Source of the DNA: Dactylis glomerata
Lineage: Eukaryota > Streptophyta > Magnoliopsida > Poales > Poaceae
DNA length: 64,000 bases
NCBI GenBank assembly: GCA_007115705.1
Contig: QXEO01000531.1
Coordinates: forward strand, 10,748,828-10,812,827
Direction: 5' to 3'
Below are positions 55,497 through 64,000 of the stretch, in pieces; position 1 is the stretch's first letter; every line of letters begins with the position of its first letter. The position numbers were made by a program, and so were the translations under genes. The notes under the pieces were generated by a model. The model was not told the origin of the DNA. It made no database searches and worked only from the letters and a program-made list of their open reading frames with translations.

Positions 55497-56047
55497 GCTT
55501 AGGCATAAACCCTAATCACACCGTCGCACATCCGTCTCCCTGCCTCCAGAGCCTTGCGCCACCGCTGCACCTTTCCCATCCCCTCTTCCGGCATGCACCG
55601 GACGACAGGACAGTAGGCCACTGGAACGCCGCCTTTCATGAACCTGTACGGGTGAGGGGCCATCAGGTTTTTGGGGAGCGCTTCTGTGCGACTACTGACG
55701 GCATCACATCGACCGATGACTCCTTCCCCGGTGAGGACTTCTTCCTAGACATCAGCGCCCTCTACATCGATGACATGGCCGACGACGCTGATGCGAACGC
55801 CAACTCCAACGTGAACGCAAATCCTCCTGCAGCACCGTATGCAATTTGCTCCTATCTATTTCAGTTTCTATTATAGTTTCTTGTACTAGCGTTTGGAATA
55901 GATATGATCTGTTTATCTGTGTTAGATGTGATCTGTTCATCTATTCTGCTAGTATGCATGATTAGGTTAATTCCTGCAATTATAATCATGCTATATTATT
56001 GGTTATTTTAGATTAAATCTTATGGTAAATTCCATATACTTTCAACA
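55497..56047 (+). repeat. Probable Copia-type LTR, right part
   Basis: Continues 12446-12870 across D. It starts just after the TATA box, with GCTTAGGCATAAACCC, then a C-rich leader and an open frame without ATG (about 55550-55838, GHQVFGERFCATTDG ... DDMADDADANANSN). AT-rich sequence follows, ending TTTCAACA (56047). A GTATGC donor-like site ends the open part at 55838, so a host exon with intron is a real alternative. An exact copy of the left flank CATAT lies at 56033-56037, which could mark a different right boundary. Confidence 0.4.
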
Positions 56048-56691
56048 CCGACGGCGAGATCGCTGATCTTGATTGCCCGCCGATCGCCAAAACTGATGTT
56101 GCGGAAGTTAGGGCATCTCCAGCGGGCCAACGCATCATGTTCGCGCGCGTCCGATCAGGTCCGACCGGACCGACGTGCTTGTTGCGCATGCTCTAGCGGT
56201 GCAACGCATCCAGCCAGACGCATCGGTCCACCAAATCTGGGTCACCGATGCATCGATGCGGACATGCGCGCTGTCCGCCCGTGTCCTCCCGCGTGGGTCT
56301 AGGCCCCGCATGGCAGCGACAGGCGAGAGCTATGCTGGTCAAAGGCTAGGCGCGCCGCCTGGCCTTCTGCTTCACCGCCCCGTCTCTTCGCTCAACGCCC
56401 TGGCATTGGCAGCCTGCTGCATCACCCGACGCATGTTGAGGTCACTTCAATGCCGACGCTTAGGCCTTCGCGCTGGCATCCAATGCCATCAGGTTTTTTT
56501 AAACCGGTCGCAGCCGACCAGTCGAGCACACCGACGTTGCCTTCTTCCCCACCATTCTTCTCCACACCACCGCTAGACCATGGCCGGAGGCATTGGATCA
56601 AGGGGAGGGCGGCTAAGGCGCCCAAAGGGCCGTGGTCCGTAGAGGTAGGCGTCGAGGTAGCCGAGGAGGGAGCCACGGTGGTGGCGCCTAG
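56048..56691 (+). other. Region between Copia-like LTR and B3 fragment
   Basis: A short coding-like piece (TDGEIADLDCPPIAKTDVAE, 56047-56106) is followed by GGGCATCTCCAGCGGGCC (56111-56128). I know the latter as the kind of start seen in grass DNA-transposon fragments; no matching far end was found. ATGGCCGGAGGCATTGGATC (56579-56598) is nearly repeated at 56761-56780. ORFs here change frame and are not called. Confidence 0.35.
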
Positions 56692-57222
56692 AGCTCGTCG
56701 CCGCCACCCACCTGTGGACACCGAGGACATCGTGGACGGTGCGGCGAGGATAGCCGTGCTGGCGGCCGGAGGCATTGGATCGAGGAGCCAGCATCGCCAT
56801 CACCTCCGCCTTCTCCCTCTCCCTCCTCGACGCCCAAGCGCGAGCCTGTTGACAGGTTCGAGTTCGGCATCACCCTCAACTACGGCGCCGACCCGGACTC
56901 TATCAGGCTACCCCGCAAGTTCGGCAGGGTCGTTGGCGTCAGGACTAACCAGGTCGTGCTGAGGGTGCGCGGCGGCGCCACCGGGTTATGGACCGTGGAG
57001 CTTCTCTTTGACCGCACCAACACCCTGTACCGGGCCAGCGGGTGGATGAGGTTTTGCCAACGACACGAGATCGTGGCCAGGCACTTCGTCGTCTTCAACT
57101 ATGATGACGAGCACCAGATTACGATGTCGGTCTTTGATGAGACCATGTGCCGTCGGCACTACGTCGCTACCGCCCGCGGCAAGGCCGCTGTTTCCTCCTC
57201 CTCCTTCGAGGACGACCATTAG
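56692..57222 (+). pseudogene. B3-domain protein fragment (REM-like), no start
   Basis: The open frame of 176 codons ends at TAG 57220-57222 and follows a TAG at 56689-56691. From 56853 it reads like a B3 domain: FEFGITLNYGADPDSIRLP, then VVLRVRGGATGLWTVELLFD, YRASGWMRFCQRHEIV and HFVVFNYDDEHQITMSVFD. Before it is a Pro/Ser-rich linker. No in-frame ATG precedes the domain, so it lacks a first exon or is broken. It shares fold type but little sequence with the B3-like gene in D. It could bind DNA only if an upstream exon exists. Confidence 0.5.
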
Positions 57223-57563
57223 CCACGAGCTACTTTTTATTCAGTTCTAATGTATGCAACAAAGTTTGCAATGTATTCAAAAAAAATTACAATGCAAGGG
57301 TAATTTAGTTTTATTCAAACCGATTGCACATACAAAACACATCGAAACAACCTACCACAAACTTGCTAAAAATTACTAAATTAGCTAAAACTATGACGCT
57401 GCCGAGGATGGCGCCCGCGCATAGAAGCCCCACTGCGCTTTTAGAGCCCACAATTCAACCATCATCACCACTACATCGTGCTGCGCTTGCTCAAACTCAA
57501 CGTGCGCCCAGGTTGGCGCGCAAAGCTGTGACCAGCTCCGAAACACCGCACACCGACCCGCAC
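57223..57563 (+). other. Downstream flank of the B3 fragment
   Basis: AT-rich 3' flank (57223-57390), then a GC-richer stretch. On the minus strand the latter gives short coding-like pieces (ALRANLGAR, ELWALKAQWGF) in shifting frames. I do not recognise them and see no intact gene. Confidence 0.35.
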
Positions 57564-57566
57564 TAA

Positions 57567-59692
57567 GGCCTCGTTCGGTTGCGTTGGATTGAAACCAGAC
57601 CTGGAACCGTTTCAGGCAGGGATTGGGTGGATCCCGTCATGTCACCCAATCCACGCTAACCCCTACTCAGCCCTTTCCAATTATCCCGAATAGATTATGT
57701 CCGTTCGGTTAATCCCTGTGCAGCGTTCCGTATCTGGCTCCTGATGCAGCGTCCACTGGTTTTACTGATTCCGGTATGAATTATGGTTACGTACACACTC
57801 AGCATAACATAAATTTCACAGAAAAACATAAAATGTTCACATTTGAACTAGGTCTCTTATAACTTAAAAATGTCGACACATTAATTTGCTAGCCAAACAT
57901 AATTTAATCAAATTTAATTTGCTATACATAGCTTGCACTTGACAGCACAAAACCAACCAAAAGTAACGACAAAGATTATTTCTTGAACACTTCAATCTTT
58001 ATCTAGTATCTCCCATTGGTTTTCTGCATCTCCAAAATATGAGCTTAACATCCAAACAAAAATTTGACAGCTGAGAATATATAGAAGAGCTTGAGCATTA
58101 TGTCATATCTTCCTCCTGTAATGAAGAAAATAAGAAGGCACTTCAGGTTTCATTTATGAATATATATACAATTGCATATTACAGAGGCAAGATGCTCACT
58201 TTCGAGGAGAGCATCACTAGCAAACAATCAAGTTGCAGTAATGGCAAGCGTAATGACTCCAACCACTACACAAGCATCAGGTGCACAAACAAAATAGTTG
58301 GACACAAAAGAACATGCATGATTCATTGCTATTTGTGGTATCAGTGCCATAACCACAGAAGATAAAATTACATACAAGTTGAGCCATGAGGTCATTACAG
58401 AGTAGACTAGGTAGCACGCTCACCAGTCAAGAATGATCAAGCAACTAATACACGCTACTAACCCTACTCTAAGAAACAGCCAAACACCTTCACTAATGCT
58501 AACTGCTAACGGGAGTTATTGAGCAAGTAACAGAAGTATGTAAAAAGAATGCAACTTTTCAACCACAAAGCATCTCCATGCTACATGGTTCTTTCTCAGG
58601 AAGAAAATAAAATAAAGTATTGTACATGTGCAACCAAAGGCTAGGCATACCTTCAAAGGTTATCCACCTTTCTTCTTAACCAAAGCAGAGCAATTTCTGG
58701 ATCATCATTATTAGAAAACACACCTAGCTACATGCAGAACTAAATAAACATGCGGATACAACGAACATGCCAAGATTATTGCTAACAATTAGAAACATCA
58801 CATAGCTCAGTAGCATGGGTATCTTACTTTATATCTTAAATGTGGATTTCAGAATCGTTTTGGCTGCCACTAAGATCCTTTTCAGATATGCATCCCATGA
58901 TTAAAAGTTCATTAATACTATGAAATAGCAGCCGGTACGGATATCAGTTGCGTGTGCACCATTTCCTCTAAAAACAATAGCAATAGCTCTTCCCTACAAA
59001 GTACAGTAGATTACACACCCGCAGCACAAAGACTGAATCAGACTTGTATGTAATCTCAAATTTCAGTCTGACAGTGATAGGAAATATCACATCTTCACCT
59101 ACGCATGGTGCTTGGCGGATCTAGATGATTCCCTACAAATAGCAACAGCTCTTACCTGCGCATCAAATTTCACGGAGGGATTTACCCATGGGGCTAGTGG
59201 ATCTATATGGTGCGCATGGAGAAACAATGGAGGCTAGTGAGATTCCAAGTAACCGCAGATCGCTCCGGCGACCTTCTCGCAATTTTTTTTTTCTGACCAA
59301 GAATCCTAGCGATCCTGGCTAGAAGACAGGAAGGATGAGAAGTAGGAGGGGGGGACGTACCGTGGAGAACGTCGCCGGAGTAGAGATCCGGCGGCGGAGG
59401 GGAGGGCGCCGCGACGCTGTCGCCGTTGTCGCCGAGATCGACGCGTCGCCGTCGTGTCTTTGCGTCGCCTCTCGCGTCATGGAAACTTTTCCACGCCTTG
59501 GATGGGGATTATTTTTTTCCAGACCAGATGAGTAGAAAATGGACGGGATAGAATGGGCCAGAATCCCTTCCGAGCTTAACCGAAGAGCACAAACTTATTG
59601 GGCTGGATAATATACCCCGCCGGGCTGGAAAACCAAGATCGGGCCGAATCCAGGCCAATCCCAGCCTCCTGCGGATATAAACGAACAGGGCC
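57567..59692. mobile_element. Harbinger/Tourist-like DNA element, 2.1 kb, TSD TAA
   Basis: The left end GGCCTCGTTCGGTT (57567-57580) and the complement of the right end GGCCCTGTTCGTTT (59692-59679) match at 11 of 14 bases. TAA flanks both sides (57564-57566, 59693-59695). Three-base TAA/TTA duplications and such ends fit PIF/Harbinger-Tourist elements. No transposase ORF is visible; 57700-59260 is AT-rich and non-coding as far as I can see. It sits directly upstream of the ARF promoter. Confidence 0.5.
59361..59480 (-). other. Exon-like ORF inside the Harbinger-like element
   Basis: On the minus strand, ATG at 59480 opens 40 codons (MTREATQRHDGDASISATTA...) running to a donor-like CCACG|GTACGT at 59360. 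The piece is GC-rich, unlike its AT-rich surroundings. It may be a captured first exon or chance. No following exon was identified. Confidence 0.25.
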
Positions 59693-60174
59693 TAAAAGAA
59701 ATGGCAAGATTACTCTAGAGGAGACATACGAGGAACCATTGTAATATCCCACGCCTCAACATAAATATTTACTGTACCTACCCCTTGCCTGCAGGAGCGA
59801 GACAGGCCCAGCCCGGCCCTCGCCAGCCTCGAAATCCAGACGCGGCCCTGAGCAGCCCACCCTGGTGAAATTATTGCACTCTGCCGCGCCGGTCGCCTCA
59901 CCTCCCACGGTAACGACACCACCTACTTAAAGCGCACACACAAATACTTCCCCCACCACCTCGCCAACTGACGTCGTCTTCTTAAATCCCCCGGTAAAAA
60001 AAAGGAAGAAGAGGGAGAGAGGGGAATCAGCTGAAGGAGGAGCGGCGAATCGGAGGGGAATTTGAAGGCGCTCGGCGAATCCGACCAGAAATTCGCGTGA
60101 TTCGGGCCCGGTTTCAGCGGTCCGGGAGGTGAGCGCGCGCCGGGCAGCGGCGCGGATGTGAAGATCTGGCCGGG
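59693..60174 (+). promoter_or_regulatory. Promoter and 5' leader of the ARF gene
   Basis: GC-rich upstream region with TACTTAAAGCG (59934-59944) as the best TATA-like box and CT- and GA-rich leader tracts (GAAGAAGAGGGAGAGAGGG, 60005-60023). The transcribed leader probably begins near 59965. An AUG-UGA uORF lies at 60156-60161. Only about 230 bp separates the transposon end from the TATA-like box. Confidence 0.5.
60156..60161 (+). promoter_or_regulatory. Minimal start-stop uORF (ATGTGA) in ARF leader
   Basis: ATG directly followed by TGA, 13 bases before the main ATG (60175). AUG-stop elements can stall ribosomes and reduce main-ORF translation. ARF genes as a class often have uORFs; this one is inferred from sequence alone. 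Confidence 0.5.
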
Positions 60175-63100
60175 ATGTCTCCTGCAGCGACAGCTGCTGC
60201 CACGGCGGGCGGCTGCCCGGCGGAAGCTGCCGCGGCGGCGCGGGGTGAGTGGTGTGGTGTCGTGTTTCTGGCCGGCGCGTGCAGGTTTGGGCTTTAGTGG
60301 GTTTTGACGTGCGTTTGCTGGCTGCTGCTGGGCTTTTGGTTCGCAGGCAGTGGCGGAGGAGGGGAGGATGCGCTCTTCTCGGAGCTGTGGAGCGCGTGCG
60401 CCGGGCCGCTTGTCACGGTGCCCAAGGTCGGCGACAAGGTGTTCTACTTCCCGCAGGGACACATCGAGCAGGTGAGCGGCAGCTGCCCAATTTGGCTTCC
60501 TCTTTGCACCGCCTTTTGCCTGTGATTTCGCTTTACAGAATTCCATTTCTATAGTATTTCCTCGGCTTCCTAGTTTATCTCTTCTGTGATCGGAACATGG
60601 TTTTCGCCGCCTTAATTTGCCGTCCTCCGCGGCTGTTTTGGCGTTGAGTATTACGATTTCGTGTTTTACTGCGCCGTTCCCTTACGCATGCTTGGGAAAT
60701 TTGCTTTCCCCTCGTGCGAAATTCTCTTTCTCGCTGGAAATTCTGAGGTTGGAGTAATTTATGCACGAAATTTGGCCGCTGAATTGGTCTGGAGTGTTAA
60801 GCAGTCGTGTGTCCGCTTCCAGTTCACTTGTTACTTTTTCTCCTCCGCGTCCCTTGTTTGGAAGTAACTGAGATGCCATTCATCTAAAATTGTTTCACTT
60901 ACTGCATAAAATTTCTTTCGCTCACTGTATAATTGAATTCCATTTCCGCTTTCTGTTTGAACTCGCTTAAAATCTCGGCCATTTCATACTTTCGGGGGCA
61001 CTGATCAGTGACTCAGCTCCGAGTTCCTGTATTCTCTCGGTTTCAAAACAGCCATTTGTTTCAAGCTAATGTGGAGTATTTGGTCTCGTCGAGTTCAGGT
61101 GGAGGCATCGACAAATCAGGTGGCTGAGCAGCGGATGCAACTGTACAATCTCCCATGGAAGATCCTGTGCGAGGTCATGAACGTTGAATTGAAGGTACTT
61201 GCACCCTCTTGCTTGGGAGTCGCGATCTATCTTTCTCATTGAACAAACTTGCTCGCAAGCTATTAAGCTGTGAACTATCTTTTTCAGTAGCTTCCTTGTT
61301 TAATGGTAGTTTCATTTATAGGCCGAGTCAGACACTGATGAGGTTTACGCTCAGCTCACTCTGCTTCCTGAATCAAAGGTGACAAATTTCTCCATTTTTT
61401 ACACTGCTTCACATATGGGATCTAGGTCTGCACGTTCTCAAAACCTGTATTTGCTTGTTGGGTTTGTAGGAGCAAGATGAGAATACTTCTACTGAGGAGG
61501 AGGTATCTGCTACACCATCGGCTCCGTCTGTGAGGCCACGCGTGCACTCCTTCTGCAAGACATTGACGGCCTCGGACACAAGCACGCATGGCGGCTTCTC
61601 AGTGCTGCGCCGCCACGCAGATGAATGCCTTCCGCCACTGGTTAGGCCCGTGAATCTTTGAATCGTACTTTTCTTTGTTTTAGTTGTAGATTTCCTATGT
61701 TTTGTTTGTGGTCAGTTATCGTCTTTGCATTGGCCTCTTGATCAGGATATGAGCCGTCAGCCTCCAACACAAGAGCTGACAGCGAAGGATCTGCATGGTG
61801 CAGAATGGCGCTTCCGTCACATCTTCAGAGGTGATCATTCGATAACTTCATTTTACTATGTCTTCAAGAATGTGTGGCACTCTGCTCGGTGCGCACGAAC
61901 AAATTTTTGATTGACTAGGAAGCATACTCTCTTCTGGAGTTTTTGCAAGAGTGTGTAGTGAAACAACAGTCAGAGTGGGTGCATATTATGTTACATTCTG
62001 TTGATCATTCCAGTACAATTTTTATACCTCCTTTACATCATTGCTTTGTTATATGAACCAGCTTGTGTGTCCAATAGCTTGTGCCTCTCGGCCTCTTGGC
62101 AAGAACCTGTATTTGACAATGTTCACATGCAGAAATAAAATTTTCAATCATTTGTATTTCATCCTTAGTTTCTCAGAACTAGTTTCCTTGCTGCAGTGCC
62201 TTGTTTATGTTGTTGATTCCTATTTGAGTCTCAAGTACATGTTTGCGCAAATTTAGGTCAGCCACGGAGACACCTTTTACAGAGCGGCTGGAGTGTGTTT
62301 GTTAGTGCAAAACGACTTGTTGCTGGGGATGCCTTCATCTTTCTCAGGTCCGATGTTTAGACACGCTGATCATTTGGTATTTGTTTTGAACTGCTTTTTT
62401 TCGTGTAACTTTTAATAATGACTCCCTGTTACCATATGCGCAGAGGTGAGAATGGGGAGCTACGTGTTGGAGTCAGACGTGCAATGAGGCAGCAAACCAA
62501 TGTTCCATCTTCAGTAATATCGAGTCATAGTATGCATCTTGGTGTTCTTGCTACAGCATGGCACGCTGTTAACACAGGGACCATGTTCACTGTCTACTAT
62601 AAGCCTAGGTTTGTTCTGAACTCTTCCCAAGCTCTATGTAATTCGTGAATGCTCTTTTAGAGACATGCTGTTGACTTGTCGCCTGATTTCTGGACTGAGG
62701 TATAAATAGCGCTATCAAGCTCCGTTAATGAAATATGTACATTGCTCTTTCAGGACTAGTCCAGCTGAGTTTGTGGTACCTCAAGATCGCTATATGGAAT
62801 CACTGAAACGTAATTACTCCATTGGGATGAGATTTAAGATGAGGTTTGAAGGTGAAGAGGCTCCAGAGCAAAGGTGAGCAGCTGCGCTGATTCAGGCTTA
62901 GGTGGACAGTGTTCTACTTTACCCTAAATGGTTTCTCTATCAGAATGGACATAACTTATAGTGCTTTACATTAGATTCACTGGCACTATAGTTGGAATGG
63001 GTGATTCTGATCCAGCTGGATGGGCTGAATCACAATGGCGCTCCCTTAAGGTACTGCACCAGTCTTCCTTCGCTTTTCTTTTGCGCTACATTTGTTCTAT

Positions 63101-64000
63101 TGAGTTTTGTTCTAAAATATTTTGATACAACTCAGGTGCGGTGGGACGAAGCTTCTTCCATTCCTCGTCCTGAAAGAGTTTCTCCCTGGCAAATAGAACC
63201 TGCTGTTAGTCCTCCTCCAGTCAATCCGCTTCCAGTGCCCAGAACCAAGAGACTCCGTCCCAATATTGTCGTTTCTGCACCTGACTCGTGTGCTCAGGGA
63301 AAAGAAGGTTTGATCTTGTCATCAAGCTGTAATTTCTAGGATAGTTAAATGTTAATGCTAATACGTGTGTATATCCTTTCAATATAGTTGCTCCAAAGAT
63401 AGCAGTGGAGGCTCAACAGCACACTTTACAGAGGGCTTTCCAGACTCGGGAGAATGCAACACCGAAAACTGCTATTGGTGATGGCAGCGAGTTTGACAAT
63501 GCACATAAATCAATCCACCGACCTTCAGGATTTGAACGTGAGAAAAGTAGCATACCTACGCAGAGAAAACTAGGTTCAGATGGTTGGATGCAGATGAACA
63601 GACCTGAAAGTTACGGTGAGATGTTATCTGGCTTTCAGCCACCAAATGATCTAAAAAATCAGCAGGGTTTCTGTTCTTTACCCGAGCAGGTTGCTGCATG
63701 CCATTCAAACTTCTGGCACACAGTCAATACGCAGTATCAAGATCAGCAAGGCAATCACAACACATTTCCTGCTTCATGGTCCTTGATGCCTCCAAACACT
63801 GGCTTTGGGATGAACAAACAGAGCTACCCAATGACACAGGAGGTTGGTGGGTTGTCCCAAAGGGCTGCAAATATGAAGTTTGGTAATGGAGTATATGCTG
63901 CACTGCCAGGCCACAGTATGGAGCAATACTCAGCTGATTGGTTTGGCCACATGATACCAAGTTCTCACATGGATGACACACAGCCACGTGTGATCAAGCC
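60175..64000 (+). CDS. ARF: Auxin response factor, clade B (ARF2/OsARF24-type), 3' end beyond window
   Basis: Nuclear transcription factor that binds auxin response elements (TGTC-type) and, in clade B, mostly represses. Exons by GT-AG sites and frame: 60175-60244, 60347-60471, 61099-61194, 61322-61378, 61470-61640, 61746-61830, 62257-62347, 62444-62608, 62754-62873, 62975-63050, 63136-63307, 63388 to past 64000. All phases agree and no stop occurs over about 613 codons. Landmarks: ELWSACAGPLVTVPKVGDKV (dimerisation arm), B3 domain near residues 143-245 (FCKTLTASDTSTHGGFSVLR, RHIFRGQPRRHLLQSGWSVF, GDAFIFLRGENGELRVGVRR), and the ARF middle domain (MHLGVLATAWHAV ... FTGTIVGMG ... LKVRWDEASSIPRPERVSPW). 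The unseen 3' part should hold the PB1 domain. It is the only clearly functional host gene here. Confidence 0.93.

Noticed and set aside
56422..56962. ORFs 56450-56962 (+) and 56775-56422 (-)
   Set aside because: Low-complexity Pro/Arg/Ser translations from GC-rich DNA on both strands; the frame does not join the B3 frame.
59923..60546. Minus-strand 207-codon ORF over the ARF leader and first exons
   Set aside because: Overlaps the ARF exons 1 and 2, whose splice sites and protein match are clear; GC-rich shadow.

Overview
This window is plant nuclear DNA from a temperate grass (Pooideae, most likely Triticeae or a close relative). The evidence is the density of nested Gypsy LTR retrotransposons with the typical grass LTR tip TGATACGTCTC, tRNA-Asp and tRNA-iMet primer sites, and one intron-containing gene at the right end with monocot-like GC-rich first exons. 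Almost everything from 1 to about 56050 is retrotransposon. Only the last 4 kb is clearly a functional host gene.

Left nest (1-12022, minus strand, running off the left edge). From inside out: element A (2093-8646, TSD CTTGC) sits in the gag of Tat-like element B (1-9173). B lies in a TGATACG-type LTR fragment H1 (9174-9464), which interrupts a second B-family copy G (9465-11058). G lies in another LTR, H2 (11059-12022), which truncates a LINE-type DUF4283 ORF fragment (12023-12298).

Central nest (12446-56047). A probable Copia LTR (12446-12870 plus 55497-56047) was split by Tat-lineage element D (12871-55491, TSD AGTAG). D itself was then hit three times: by C in its primer site (13218-21477, TSD CCGAC), by E in gag (22186-31629, minus, TSD GAAAG), and by the chromovirus F after integrase (37250-53202, TSD ATCTC, LTRs about 4.8 kb). 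Removing these leaves a D of about 8.95 kb with gag, PR, RT, two RNase H domains and IN. Between IN and the 3' LTR lies an intact antisense gene for an AT-hook plus B3-like protein with its own promoter-like region; this is the most interesting feature of the window. A, C and E have no RT or IN and must have been moved by enzymes supplied in trans. B, D and F carry repeated CGA-to-TGA stops, as expected from decay of methylated CpG.

Right part (56048-64000). A degenerate B3-domain gene fragment (56692-57222) is followed by a 2.1 kb element with Harbinger/Tourist-like ends (57567-59692). Then comes the promoter, leader and first twelve exons of a clade-B auxin response factor (ARF2/OsARF24 type, coding from 60175, continuing past the window). 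Its leader contains a minimal AUG-stop uORF 13 bases before the main start codon.
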